Positions 44,843 to 57,402 of a DNA stretch of 64,000 nucleotides are shown one piece after another; position 1 is the stretch's first letter, and every line of letters starts with the position of its first letter. A model generated the notes under the pieces. It was not told the origin of the DNA, did not search any database, and saw nothing but the letters and a program-made list of their open reading frames with translations. Position numbers and translations under genes: made by a program. Source of the DNA: Branchiostoma floridae (lineage: Eukaryota; Chordata; Leptocardii; Amphioxiformes; Branchiostomatidae); contig NC_049989.1 in NCBI RefSeq assembly GCF_000003815.2, positions 4,176,524 through 4,240,523 on the forward strand. Reading direction: 5' to 3'.

Positions 44843-46084
44843 TACACTGAAGACTCCTTTACCCAGAGTCAATTAGTACACATACATATAGGTGCTAACG
44901 TGTTGATGCATGTTGATAGACTTATAGCTATTGTCTGAACTTTATTGTCTGCTTCTTTATTGTGCCCGCGAGTGTTTATGTTGCTTCATTGTTCTGGGTA
45001 CAGACTTGCTACTGTCTACTTCCTTTGTCATAAACAGCTGCATGTACTACACTTCATTATCCTCAGCTTCAGTGTGAAAACTTGCACACTCCACAAGGAC
45101 GGAACTAGACAGTGATGTTGGCTTTTTGTTTCTACCTAACCTTTGACCTTTTTTAGTAGGCAGTGACAGATGTGTTCATTATTGTGGCTGCTTGTACTAA
45201 ATGTTTTCAGTGCTAGATAGTGGCATGATTGGGTACAGTGCCAAGAGATGTTGTCATCACCTTTGGTAAGTAAAAGAAATGGCAGAGGCTGTAAAAGTAA
45301 GTCATCCGGAGTTGCACAACATACCATTTTGAATCTTTTAGATATCTTCAAGCATCTACTATGGCAGAACTTTTTAATACATGTATCAGGATTTTCACAA
45401 TGTAATGTTTTATAACTAGAAAAGATTTGAAACATAAAAGTTTTTCAGGTTCAAAATTGTCTGTTGTTCACACGTAATCTGGGAGCTGAAGTATACATTT
45501 GTCTTTGATTGTAAAAGTCACTTTTTTTCAGTTTGAATTCATTCAAACAAATAACTACAACAATTTTCAGAACAACTCACATACAGGAATTGTCCAGGTG
45601 GTTCATGTGAGTTTAATTCCTAAGTTCCTGTTATGACAATCTACATTCAACCATTCCTAATCTGGATTCTACAACAGAAAAACAGAGCGGGGGAAACTTT
45701 CTTCACCCAGATAAGTAGTGCCAGGTCAGCATGGCACAGGTGAAGTTCAAGTGCATGATTTAGATTCTCAGGTTGATAATGTGCACCTTTGTCTGAAAAC
45801 AGGATGTACTTGACTGTAAGGTTATGGTGTACAGTAGCCGCAAGTCTACGCTAGGCATTCTGTGTCATGGGAGTGAGAGTTAACAATACACAAATGTACA
45901 ATCATTTGGGTATGGTACATATTGCTGTACTTGTACATTGTAGTAATGAACTGTCAGGAAATACTGCTTGAGACTACAGTCTATATACATGTATAGACAT
46001 GTAGGAGGTACAGTAAAAGCTTACCTAGTAAAAGTAATAAGCACTTGTATCTTTGTTTTTTAATCTTTGGGGACTTTGGGAACT
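43856..46084. other. Intronic, microsatellite only
   Basis: No gene recognised. An (AC)n tract lies at 44803-44841. Confidence 0.45.
44803..44841. repeat. (AC)n microsatellite
   Basis: About 19 perfect dinucleotide units. Confidence 0.97.
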
Positions 46085-46230
46085 TAGCATGAGTTTTATC
46101 TCCATAAAAATGGAGTTGTTGTTTTCGGCTTGTTTGTGTGTCTCTGTGTCTCCGGATATCTGTGGTCAGTATAGGAATAGCTGGATGGATATTTGGATGT
46201 GGGTCAAGTTTGAGCCTCCTGGAAGCTATT
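46085..46230 (+). repeat. Dispersed repeat with 'GGATATCTGTGGTCATCATAAC' motif, copy 3
   Basis: TTTTATCTCCATAAAAATGGAG, TGTGTGTCTCTGTGTCTCCGGATATCTGTGGTCAGTATAGGAATAGCTGGATGGATATTTGGATGTGGGTCAAG. More diverged than copy 2. Confidence 0.55.
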
Positions 46231-46910
46231 GTTGGTACTGCAGCAGTAGTTTTGGTTTCTGTATCTTTTGTCCTGGATATGCTATGGTCTTGACTTTTTG
46301 GTGGCAGATATCATTTGATATCAGGAAGGAATGGTATAGGTTTGACTCCCCTAGCAGCTCGTTAAAAATTGTTCCAACATTACAGTTGGTTTTTCACACC
46401 AATTTTGATACACATCCCTCATGATCCCTTATGTTCTGCCTGTCTAGCTAGCGTGGAAACACCGCTATCCGTAGCCGGTCTCTGGCCAGACTCTCAGGCT
46501 GCCTGGGACTAGTGATGAGACAGGGTTATTTGCAGCCGGGAGCAATACTTGCCCATATCAGATGTGAGGGGAATAAGAATGTGCCCAACATTTGAGGGCC
46601 TCCCTTGTAGGGATTACTTAGGAGATTTGTGTGGCAGCCCAGAAGATTGTTTTTCTCCTTTGGCAGTGCCTCTTGTGCTCAGGGTGGTTATACTGTGCTG
46701 TATATAAAGTAGTGATGTCTGTACAGTTTTTCCTGCACTGGAGACACCAAAAATATGTAATATGGAGTGGTGCGAATATGCTTATACATTATGTATGACT
46801 ATGCATGTCCAACAAACTGAAAGCATGGATACAGTGGTAGCTTCTTGTGTATTAGCAAGGGTGCAGTTAGTCTGAAAAGCCTTCAAGTAAAAAAATGGAG
46901 CAATATGTCA

Positions 46911-47106
46911 TACTGTAAATGCATTTAAGTTCGCAGTGATTTAATTTCGCAGTAGCAGGAAAAAGGACCTTTAGCGGTGGTTTTAAATTCTCGGTAGCAC
47001 CGTGCACTGTAGTCTCTTACTGCCATGGAAAAATGTTCGCGGTGGTTTTAAATTTGCGGTGAAGTGCGAACATTAAACCACCGCGAAAGTTTCTGCATTT
47101 ACATTA
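46911..47106. mobile_element. MITE of the 'AACCACCGCGAA' family, copy 5 (best preserved)
   Basis: TACTGTAAATGCATTTAAGTTCGCAGTGATTTAATTTCGC at the left mirrors GAAAGTTTCTGCATTTACA at the right. The interior has GCGGTGGTTTTAAATTCTCGGTAGCACCGTGCACTGTAGTCTCTTACTGCCATGG. It serves as the reference for the other copies. Confidence 0.9.
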
Positions 47107-47527
47107 CTAAGCTGCATAACTGCAAAGGTGACAACTCCTGGAAAAGACCAAGGGAACTGATGATTGCAGAGAGTGGAGGGGCCGGGATAATTAATTACCC
47201 TCAATTTATTTCCCATTACCGGTAATCAGGGCAAATTAGGTGGGATTAACAGCAGGTTCCTTACAAGCATGGGCTTGGTTTTAAAGGTGTTCATTAGTTG
47301 TACTGTTTTAGGGACAGGCTATTTGTTTTCTATAGTCCCTTTGTAAAGCAGTTAGGGCTGCGTAATTAGGGAGGCTTTTTAAGCATTTGGAATTCAATGG
47401 GGAAGAAGTGGATTTATAGGGTAGGTAGAAAAAGTCAAGGACAATGTACTGAGTGTATGTAGGCAATCATTCTTTGGTGGGATTCTTTTTGCTAGAGAAG
47501 AACACTGCATGTGTCATAAGATTCAAT

Positions 47528-47571
47528 ACTGTTTAGGTTCAGGTTTTCGTGGTGATGTCATTACCTTGAAC
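47528..47571. mobile_element. Left fragment of an 'AACCACCGCGAA' MITE interrupted by the 1.5 kb palindrome
   Basis: TACTGTTTAGGTTCAGGTTTTCGTGGTGATGTCATTACCTTGAAC fits the left part of the family. The other fragment is at 49080-49214. Joined across the insertion the junction reads GAACTTAAACCAC, as in intact copies (GAACTTAAAACCAC). Confidence 0.6.
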
Positions 47572-47759
47572 TTAAAGGACAGCATCAGAAAATCTTCAAT
47601 TCTTTATTTTCCAGTAGTTTACTCATTAAAAAGTTGATGTACGTCAATTTTTACATTGATCCGCCTAATATGACCCTGTAGACACGTTTGAACTTCGCGC
47701 TCTCCTCCTCTCCCCGCCGCGCTGGCCAATGGCGTAATGGCCTCGTTCTGATCGTCTGA

Positions 47760-47835
47760 GATTGTATGACGTCACGGATCCGAAACTTCTAGCCAGCCAT
47801 TTTGCTCGGTGAACCTCGGTCCTCTCAGCGGTAAG
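47760..47835 (+). promoter_or_regulatory. Promoter-like segment in the palindrome arm
   Basis: TGACGTCA (a CRE) at about 47767-47774 is followed by GCCATTTTG, a YY1-like motif, and CTCTCAGCGGTAAGTAATC, a strong splice-donor match. The mirror arm carries the same set on the minus strand at about 48816-48891, but the donor there reads GGTAAATAAT. This is the layout of a promoter with a short first exon pointing toward the loop. Whether anything is transcribed is unknown. Confidence 0.3.
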
Positions 47836-48116
47836 TAATCACCCCGCCATTCTGGAGTTCAGTTTGTTGTTGTTGAAAATTACTTTTGTGGACCTGTAAG
47901 TCGCATTGTGAGCTGTCTACGAAGCCATAGTCCCCGGGAGACTGAACATGAATAAGCTTGCCTGCGAGTAAACCGCGCGGCGATGGGACGAAATCAAAAC
48001 AATGGCGGTGGGGGAGGTTCACGCACCGTGCCTTTCTGGACTTTTACAAGAGCGAGTTCGGGTCAGTTCTTACATTCTCCTTTCCGGACAGCACAGCGAT
48101 AATTACACGTAAGCTT

Positions 48117-48216
48117 NNNNNNNNNNNNNNNNNNNNNNNNNNNNNNNNNNNNNNNNNNNNNNNNNNNNNNNNNNNNNNNNNNNNNNNNNNNNNNNNNNNN
48201 NNNNNNNNNNNNNNNN
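48117..48216. other. Assembly gap, 100 N
   Basis: 100 N is a common placeholder for a gap of unknown size. It begins exactly where the left arm of the palindrome stops pairing at AAGCTT, so the palindrome itself probably broke the assembly. Confidence 1.
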
Positions 48217-48534
48217 CGCCTCGCCTCTCACTTTATTTTCTGTTTCTCGGGTAAATTATCTGTACTTGTCGGTTTTTCAATCATGTAGCTTTGGCGGAGA
48301 TTGCTGGGGGTTCATTCAAAACAAATCACGGACTCTGAAACGAAGCCGACATTTCGCGCCATTCACAATGCCGGCCTGTGTTGTATTTAAAAACAACAAT
48401 GCTGTATGTATGTTTCGGCGCGGAAGGGGGATCGTTCGATATGTAGCGATCAAGGGTATGTTGTCAGAGGAAAAATGTTTTTTTTTTAATGTCCCTGCCA
48501 GTTGGACAATTGTGAATTCAACCAAAATTCGTGG
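48217..48534. other. Loop of the 1.5 kb palindrome
   Basis: Sequence with no inverted partner in the window. Open frames on both strands cross from here into the right arm (48266-48607 plus, 48316-48648 minus, 110-113 codons), but neither shows a family I recognise. Confidence 0.6.
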
Positions 48535-49079
48535 AAGCTTACGTGTAATTATCGCTGTGCTGTCCGGAAAGGAGAAGGTAAGAACTGACCCGAACTCGCT
48601 CTTGTAAAAGTCCAGAAAGGCACGGTGCGTGAACCTCCCCACCACCATTGTTTTGATTTCGTCCCATCGCCGCGCGGTTTACTCGCAGGCAAGCTCATTC
48701 ACGTTCAGTCTCCCGGGGACTATGGCTTCGTAGACAGCTCACAATGCGACTTACAGGTCCACGAAAGTAATTTTCAACAACAACAAACTGAACTCCAGAA
48801 TGGCGGGGTGTATTATTTACCGCTGAGAGGACCGAGGTTCACCGAGCAAAATGGCTGGCTAGAAGTTTCGGATCCGTGACGTCATACAATCTCAGACGAT
48901 CAGAACGAGGCCATTACGTCATCGGCCAGCGCGGCGGGGAGAGGAGGAGAGCGCGAAGTTCAAACGTGTCTACAGGGTCATATTAGGCGGATCAATGTAA
49001 AAATTGACGTACATCAACTTTTTAATGAGTAAACTACTGGAAAATAAAGAATTGAAAATTTTCTGATGCTGTCCTTTAA

Positions 49080-49214
49080 ACCACTATGGAAATTTTTGTT
49101 CTTTCTTCTGTACACCTTTTTCATCTACTGACTTAAAACTACAGTGAACACTCCAATTTGTTTCTACTGCAAAATTAAATCCTGTGAACCTAGTAGTAAT
49201 TTGCATTTACAGTA
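49080..49214. mobile_element. Right fragment of the interrupted 'AACCACCGCGAA' MITE
   Basis: ACCACTATGGAAATTTTTG, AAACTACAGTGAACACTCCAATTTG, AAATTAAATCCTGTGAACCTAG and TTTGCATTTACAGTA follow the family order to its right terminus. Confidence 0.7.
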
Positions 49215-50069
49215 AGTAAATAGTCACACACTTTCTCCCTCTTTTCTCATTCCAATGGATCATCTTCCTATTAAAGTTATTTAAACCCATAATATAATCC
49301 CTTTTGACACAAATGTGGATGATAACTTATGGTTCAATCCAGGACTTTAGCCAGCTTAAAATTTAAAGGTGCTACAAAGATACATTTTTATGTACCTGAC
49401 ATGGTGTAGAAAATTATTAAAGGTACTCTATGGAACATGTTCTTGAGAAAAAAAATCCATAATTTTTTCATGTGAATAATGTGTACAACCACTTTTTCCT
49501 CAGCAAAATTGTGCCAAATGACAGGTGCTCGATACCGCCCTAGTTCAATCACTGTTGCTGCTTTATCATGACAGGTATTGAGATGTTACCTTGTACCATA
49601 CTTCCTACTGTTGGTACATGTCAGTGTGTTTCCTGTAGAGAAGGGGTGACCTGCCCATTTTGAACATGGCCCGGCATTCCAGGGAGTATCCATAAAATAA
49701 AGTCATTACATGGTAATCCCTCTTTACTGGACTGCCATTGATTTTCAACTTGGGTCAATTTACTGGAAGAGGACTTTGAATAAATAACAACTAATGTGGG
49801 CCTTGCATGCAGCTTTGGCAGGGTTTCATGTTCTGTTGTATTTGTCGTTTGGGTACTTATTAGTAACAGAGGATTGCTAGTGAAGCTGTTTTGCCCTGTA
49901 TCCCTTGACAATGAGTGTATTAAGCTGTTGTTTTAGCATAGCACCTTGCGTTGAATCTCGGACCTGTACCTCCGTCCGGGGATGGAAACTTGCTTATTGT
50001 TTGGACGGACAAGAATTTCCCCCTGTCCCTCCAAAAATCTGAACCTCATTAAACCAATGAAAGTATGTT
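49215..50069. other. Intronic, nothing recognised
   Basis: No gene or known repeat. Confidence 0.4.
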
Positions 50070-50165
50070 TTGCCCATCTCTGTTTCATTAGCCCTGGGCC
50101 ACACAACGCAATGACTACAGCAAGGGGCTAGTCCACTGGTAGTGGTAAAAACAGTAAAAAAAAGG
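50070..50165 (-). mobile_element. SINE, 'GTGGCCCAGGGC' family, copy 2 (tail part)
   Basis: On the minus strand: TGGACTAGCCCCTTGCTGTAGTCATTGCGTTGTGTGGCCCAGGGCTAATGAAACAGAGATGGGC, matching the body of the copy at 20150-20400. Confidence 0.7.
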
Positions 50166-51470
50166 TAAAGCTGGAGACAGTACATATGTTGGGTCTGTTG
50201 ATTCAAACCAGTTACAGGAATGTAGTGCAGGCAGCACAATTAGGGCTTGGCATACATGTAGAAAAGCATGCTAAGATACACTGAAACAAGGCATCATGTA
50301 AGAACTCACCCAAACTTCAATCTTAAAAGCCATTCTCCAGCTGAAAGTCAAAAGGTTTTTTTTAAACCATTCAAAGAAAACGAGGTCAACGAGCTCAAAC
50401 TCTGAGAAAAAAAGCCTGCTGTATGAAAGAAACCTCATCTTTCTTCTGTATCCATCCTCAGTACCAAACAACTCAAATCTGTTGTTATCATATGCCAAGT
50501 TAACTGCTAAACTGAACAAATTTTGAATGAACTGGGAAAGCTTAGACCCTACATGTTCTGCCTAACCCAAAAAGTGTCCAGATTGAGCTTACATTTTCAA
50601 GGAAAATGGGGATTTTCAAGGATCTTAAGTGGCTCTATAATCATCGTCCCATTTTAAGCCCTCAACTGTGCAACTCAACTGTAATGGCTGTCCTAGCTGT
50701 AGACTATTCTATAGCCTATAGGCACCATGACCATTGATAAAACTGATTACAAACCAAATATCCTTTACTTGCCTCTGGTTTCTTGTAAAAATGCCAACCA
50801 ATGTTGGCGCATATGTTATCTGAAACTTACATGCTACTTATTCTGGTGTTATTAAAAACTTTGGTGCTTTTCATCATGTTGTTCAAACTGCTGGGGCACT
50901 TTTCATTATTCTAAGATCACACCTCCAGTAGTGGCCTTGTGTCTTTACCAAATTGTCTTGTTTCAAATCCATAATGGTTGATTGGGGGAGTTGGAGTGTA
51001 GACTCCCATGCCTAGCTAAGTCTATCAGTGATGTGGCCCACGGCGCTTGATCTAGCCTTTGAAATTGCCATGGGCCAGCTTACCTTGAAGCGAGGTCAGA
51101 TTGGCGTGAGGGTGGCACATATTGCTGTAGGTATCGATTTTGTGAAGCCAACAGCATGTTGAGTGATGATGGGCTTACAGATCGTACCCATGGCCAGTGC
51201 CTGGGTAATTGTTGCAGTCCCACCAGCAGCTTGGGAAAATATCAGCTTTTCAGCAGAAATTGGGCTCTGAGTTATGTGGGAGGAGGTGCGTTTCCACTTT
51301 TTTTGCCACCAATGGTTCATGTGCACATGAATATCACTTTGTATTTTATGTGGAAGTCTTATACAGCCAAGTTTGAGTGTTGCTGTGTCAGTTGTTTTAC
51401 TTTTGTCAGCATTTGTATAAGCATCCACCTACTTGTAGAATATACACACACACTTAAGCAGTCATAGAGT
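50166..51470. other. Intronic, nothing recognised
   Basis: No gene recognised. Confidence 0.4.
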
Positions 51471-51567
51471 CATACACACACATTCGTACTCGTTCATGCA
51501 CACACACACACGCACACACACACACACACATACACACACACACACACATACACACACGTAGTTAGAG
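51471..51567. repeat. Interrupted (AC)n microsatellite
   Basis: Blocks of AC units separated by CATTCGTACTCGTTCATG and single T or G changes. Confidence 0.93.
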
Positions 51568-52978
51568 ACACTGACAGATAGACACAATAACACACACTTA
51601 ATTACATTGTATTTCATATAGTTTTGTATGTGGTCTGAATGACATCTGTCTTATTTTGTTTCCTTCAAGCAGTACTCAAAATAGCCACTTGCACACTTGC
51701 AAATACAACCATATTTTGCTTGGAGCAACTTAATCAAACCCAGGTAGTGCAGTGCTTTTCCCCATCTACATGCATAAGATTTTAATGTATTTCATGATAA
51801 GATTACACATAAGAAGTTACATGTAACTGAAAGAAAAAACAATGGACAAGTAGCTGATTTGAAGGGTGGGGCAACCTGAATTTGCTGAAATGTGCAACCT
51901 GGCTGATAAAAAGTATTTCGAACACTGCTTCAAATCTTACATGTATATCCTCACATTACAACCTGTCCTGATATCGTTGCTATAAAATCGTGATCAGGAC
52001 ATGTTAAAAAGGTAATATGTGTAAATAGGCCGGTATCTAGGAACAATGCATATAAACACGAACAATGTTTAGCCAATACCATAGTCTCTTCCGGACATTA
52101 GCGCAACCGTGGTCGGTGTTTTGTTTGTACATACCTAAATACACTGACTCCGTAAGCATTTGATAAATGTATAGATAAAAGTTTGCAGTTTGAATGAAAG
52201 AGGATATGCTGAATTCTTCTTGTGATTTCAAATGTGCCTTGAATGTGATAACAAAAAGATAACACACAAAGTTTTCATCCTATATAGATATGTAATGTAT
52301 CTTTCTGTCAATGTCATATCATCGTTGTTTACATGTAGAGAACTAAACCCCTTTTTTATTGGCATATGTTTTTGAAAGCTTAAGTATTAAAATGCCATCA
52401 CAAGTTAACTTTAATTTGCTTAAGACTTTACAGTATAGTACAGAGTGGATACACGATCAGATTATCATCTTAGAAACAGGTATCTTTTGAAATATCTTCT
52501 ATGGTTCTGTGTACTTGTGGCTTAGTCACCGATAGTAGTTTGTTGTGTGTGGATTGCTTAGTTGTTATAAACTATACCTCGTTTACATCAGTGACTGAAA
52601 AATCCTTGTGACATAACAAAACATGTTTTGTTCCTGACAAGGGTGGTTTATCGGTAGTTACAGTTATGAAGTTTTCCAAGTTTTGATGATTTAATGTTCC
52701 AGACGTATTTTGGGTAACAGCTGTGTATTATCGTAATAACATCCGTCATAGGTGTTCATATGATTTTGAGTTTTAAGCAGGCCATGAAAGATCCATCCGC
52801 AACAAGGATTTAGACAGCCTTTTGGGGAACAAGACAGCTAAGTTATGTAGGAGACATGCACGGCTAGATCAGGTTAGGGATGACTTCAGTTTGTGATCGT
52901 ACCCTCTGGCAGAACTTACAGATACTGCTGAGCTGATATGCTGACATGCTGAAGCACACAAAATGCATGTATGGACAT
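51568..52978. other. Intronic, nothing recognised
   Basis: AT-rich DNA with no recognised gene or repeat. Confidence 0.4.
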
Positions 52979-52987
52979 ATACATGCA

Positions 52988-53058
<71 letters not shown>

Positions 53059-53260
53059 ACATGCAGCATGAACATACACATGCACACACACACACATGCA
53101 CACATGCACGCATGAACACACACATGCACACACACTCACTCACACGCACGCACATACACATATGCACACACATGCACGGATGAACATACACATGTACACA
53201 CACACACACATACACACACACACACACACAAACACAAACACACACACACACACACACACT
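52979..53260. repeat. 280 bp (AC)n-based compound microsatellite
   Basis: Long pure AC blocks with ACATGCACAC, GCACGCATGAAC and AACACAAAC interruptions; a ~57 bp higher-order unit containing ATGCACACATGCACG.ATGAACA.ACACATG repeats. All open frames across it are artefacts. Confidence 0.97.
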
Positions 53261-56200
53261 CTCTCAGCATTTCCAATGAGACCTGTTTCCTCCACCAGTC
53301 TGTTACCTGAGCCTCTATACTTTCAGGCCTTTCTGTGTACAACAGTCAACTGAGACCCATGTCTTTCTTTGAAGAATAAATACCAGACAGTTTTTGTATG
53401 ACCTCTAAACCAGCAGTCCCACCGGTAATCATAACTGACTCCTTTTGATTTCATACCCAGTAATTCCTCTAGCCCACACTTTTCCCCTTGTGATGCAAAC
53501 CAGCTTGTTTAACTCTCCATGATTACTTTGGGGGCCTGGACAACTACCCATTGCCCATCCTCCCCCCACGCCAGTGTTAGAATGGCAGCCCTGCCACACA
53601 GGTGGGATTTTGTGGTCCTCTGGGGACCGCTGGGACTCCTGCTTATTTCATGGAGACATTGCCCCTGCGACCTGCCTGATATCCTCATGTAATATGCGAT
53701 GCCACCGGAATGAGAATCACTTCCAGCAGGGCGAAGCGGAGTTGGTGTAGACAACCTTGTAGCATCAGATATCCCTCATACAGAGATACGCAGTATCGGA
53801 TCTTTTCTTGGCTAAGGGCTTGATGTAGATTATGTCTGAACACCATATATCTAGTGTTTTCTATTGTTACATGATTGATATCATGCATATCTAGAAAAAA
53901 AAACGAAATGTCAAAAAATCAGAAAGATTTTCAGAGTCTGTTCTAGAGGTTCTAGAAAGAATTTGGGAAGAATGTATGTCAGTACTTTGTAAATAGAGGC
54001 TTAAATCCTCACTCATTTCTATTATCAAAGAATCCTGTGTTGTTCACACTGTTTGTGTAAACCAAAATGTTTGCAAAGTAAACTCTAAGCAGATGTAGCA
54101 GTCAGATTTTGTGGGTTTTCTAGAGGTGTACTTGTAACATATTTCTGACGGTGCCACTTTTTTGACAGATACCCTCCTGGAACAAGTTTACACTTCCAGA
54201 AAAATGTTAACGTTTCTAGCCTGATTAAATCTCCCTTATAGCAGCCTGCCCAATATCTGCTGGCCTCTTGGGAGGGGCCAGTTATAGCCCCCTGGACAGC
54301 AGAGTTTGTGTTATACAGACTATAATAGTATAAACATTGCCAACTAGGCTCAAGCCCAACTGCTATATCTGCTTGGGGATTAATTGCAAAGGCCCATGGG
54401 ATGTCTGTGGCAATGTGCAGTGTATGACTGAATGTGATGGAAATTGGTCATGAAGTCTGCTTGTCACAGTAACAAATTAAAACAAATGGCCAGTCCTGGA
54501 AAACGTTGCCTGCTTCAGGGCAGATCTGTCAGTGTTGTGTTCAACCTGTCACTGTTACTGTCGCTTAGTCCTGCAATTTACCACTTGGATTGGACAATAC
54601 CTTAGGTTATAACATAAAGGAAATCCTCTAGTTTTGACAGACAGTACTATTTTAGTTTAATATCATTATATGTTTAGTCCCGTATAAGACATTATAATAA
54701 AACAGATGTGGTCAAAACATTGAATAGCGTTACAATGCCATAATGTGAACAGATTTAGGAGGTGCACAGCTCTACGTTATATATAGCACAAAAATTACGA
54801 TGCCAACACGTTAATTGAATCTTTCCCAAGTAAAAAGCAATATCATGGCAATAAAATCTATAAACATAGAAAGTACATCAGGACTTCAGGACTGAAGTTG
54901 TGCCATAAAAGTATCATGAATGTACATGTATGTACCCCAATAGCTCTATTCCATTATAGTTACATTACAGGGAGCTTTCCTTCATCTTCAGGTTTTAGTG
55001 AATTTATTAAGGCCCTTACAGGCATGGTTAACTGTTAATCCATCCCCAGTCTTATTTCCCCTGATTTTCCCCTGGTTGTGAAGATTGAGAGGATGCCCAG
55101 ACTGCCTGTGTGTTCATGCAGCAGTATCCTGTGCCTGCGGGCCAGTGATTTATTTCCATGTTCTGCTTTTACTACAGACTAAAGCCCTATATCTTCATAT
55201 GGGTGCTTAGGTAATGAGATTTCTTGTCGGATTTTCTGCGCCACGGAAGTCCTTGGGATGCGAGCCGAAAAGGTTACAAAGACGACTCAATATGAGGAGC
55301 ATTTTTTTCAGCGTTCATTATTTTTTTATGTGTACTGGATTTGTGTCAGAATCTTATCTTTAAGGACCATTGCCAAGTCATTGATAACTCAAGGAAGAAA
55401 AAGAAGGCTCATCAACCTGTTTATTCCACTTATCGTAAAGGTACATGAACTGTTCATTGTGGTCATTAAACTTTGTACTAGTTTGTTGGTGTTATTTCAA
55501 TGGGTGTGGGTAGTAATCTTACATATAATGTAGCAGTAACTTGAGTAAGCTTTTCCCCCTTTTGCCTTTAGCGTAGTTTTGATGTAGGATAATCAAAATG
55601 GTTTTTGAATCTTCTGTACCACTACCAGGATACTTGCAGGGTGCCTGTGCTTTACAGAACCGTGGCCTGATTTTTGTTGGATTCTTTGAGCCATACGACA
55701 TAGATGAGCAAGGTGGTATTAGTGCATAATGTCATGAGACTAACATCATTATGTCTGCATAACAGATACAAAAGCCCTTGATGTTAACATTGATAGTACA
55801 GTTCTGCTATCTAATGGCAGCTAGGTTATCAAATATATATTTAAGACCAGGCTTTTTGCCTAGAACTTGTATTATACTTGTTCAGGACTGGTAACTACAT
55901 AATTGAAAATCATTTATCTTATTATTAGAAACATTACTGAAACCCATTCACTAGCCCGATTCACTCATAACACTATCAAAGACTTATGCTAGTCCTTATT
56001 GTTTTAGTAATTGATCAATCTTTATTGCACAACAATTGTATGGGTACAATGTATGGCAAGTTCGAGTGTAATACATGTACAGAACATCAAGAAATCATAT
56101 CTACGCAGTTGCTTATACATAACAATGATATAGGGTTATACTAGTATGTAACAAATGACTAATCGCTATACCACTTTAGCTGAGTGGTTCAATTCATCGG

Positions 56201-57159
56201 AAACAAGTATTATATAGTGGTACACAATACTGAGTTAACATGATTGTGATTTATTGTTTTGTAAGTTTTATTCTATATTGGTATTTTATAATCAGTTTAC
56301 TATTTCTTGCCATACATTTACGCAATTACGGTGTTTGATTGTCGTGCAATAAATTTCCTCTTCATTTGGCGAAACATCATGTCTGTAGTTGATTAAACTG
56401 CATTGACTGAGTGCAATACTACATGCATGAAGGGGCCATGTTTTATTCCTGTGTACAGTTAACTACCCAAGGTCTGCCTGAAGGCTCCCCAGTCAGCAGA
56501 TGACCTTCCACCTGATTACACTGCTGTCAGGAGGAATCACGTCAGGGAGCAGAGTTGCTGGGATAAAGCTTTACAAGGGTCCTGGGATCATTTAGAAGTA
56601 TCGGGGGAGAGCTGCCCCTTTGCTCCTAGGTACTCAAACTGTAGGAAGGTCCATAGTTGTCCAAGAGAGGTGAAACCATTATAGACTCAATGGCAGATGA
56701 TTACTGGGCAGTACTTGGTCACAGGAATGTCAGCAAAATTTTGTGACGTTTTGACTTATTCTGAATGATCACAGTTGACAATACAGGATGAGATGGCACT
56801 GTGTCACATTACATGAATTCCTCATTTGTCAATTACTCCATTAATTTTCTGGGTTTGAAATTTTGTCTCTATCCTGGCCTTGTAGTATGACACACAGGTC
56901 GATTTGTACACATATACAACTTAAGTTACAGTTATGTACCTTAGGCATGAAAGGCACTGTATATCATGGCTCACTTGACACTGATTATCTTGTCCTGACA
57001 GAACCTTCTCTTGTATCAAGTTCACCCGAGGACACCAGACAATAGAGGCTCTTTCAGCTGTTGTTTTGTACAATTTCTGGTACAGGTGGTTGGTTCCATG
57101 TCATATTAGGTCATAGATCGATTTCAGTTTGGCATGGATATTTGAATAGCTTCCATAGC
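53261..57159. other. Intronic, candidate non-repetitive patches, one possible LINE end
   Basis: No exon recognised. GC-richer, non-repetitive patches at about 53510-53760 and 56465-56650 stand out from the AT-rich background and could be conserved elements. At 56010-56360, ATCTTTATTGCACAACAATTG at one side and GATTGTCGTGCAATAAATTT at the other are inverted, possibly LINE-derived termini. Confidence 0.35.
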
Positions 57160-57360
57160 AAGGGTGTTTTTATTATGCCCATAAAATATGAAGGTATTGT
57201 TGTGTATGTGTGTCTGTCTGTTTGTCTATGTTTCTGGATATCTGTGGTCATCATAACTAATGGCATTCTGAATTCTTTATGGTGGTATGTGGGTATGTCT
57301 ATGAAGGAGAAGGTCAAGGTTGGTTTGAAGTTGCTGTCTATTGTTGGTACTGCAGCAGAA
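57160..57360 (+). repeat. Dispersed repeat with 'GGATATCTGTGGTCATCATAAC' motif, copy 4
   Basis: TGTGTGTCTGTCTGTTTGTCTATG, TTTCTGGATATCTGTGGTCATCATAACTAATGG and GAAGGAGAAGGTCAAGGTTGG, in family order. Confidence 0.65.
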
Positions 57361-57402
57361 CTTCCAGGTTGGATATCTTGGATCTTCTGATGTACATTAG
57401 GG

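Larger units (their letters stand above)
47576..49075. mobile_element. 1.5 kb palindromic element inserted at TTAA
   Basis: Two inverted arms of about 541 bp (47576-48116 and 48535-49075) match throughout with scattered substitutions and single-base indels. Ends are AGGACAGCATCAGAAAAT and its inverse, and TTAA lies directly outside both (47572-47575, 49076-49079). TTAA target duplications are the mark of piggyBac-type transposition, but the ends lack the usual CCC start, so the superfamily is open. The loop side contains a 100-N gap and about 318 bp of unpaired sequence. The arms are CpG-rich, unlike the surrounding AT-rich intron. Confidence 0.85.

Noticed and set aside
48266-48648. 113- and 110-codon frames in the palindrome loop, one with MPACVVF reminiscent of a THAP-domain start
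   Set aside because: The Cys spacing, the AVPY-like end and the His residues of a THAP zinc finger are absent, and the frames overlap on opposite strands.
52864-53353. Cys-Val and Thr-His open frames on both strands
   Set aside because: They arise from the compound (AC)n tract.
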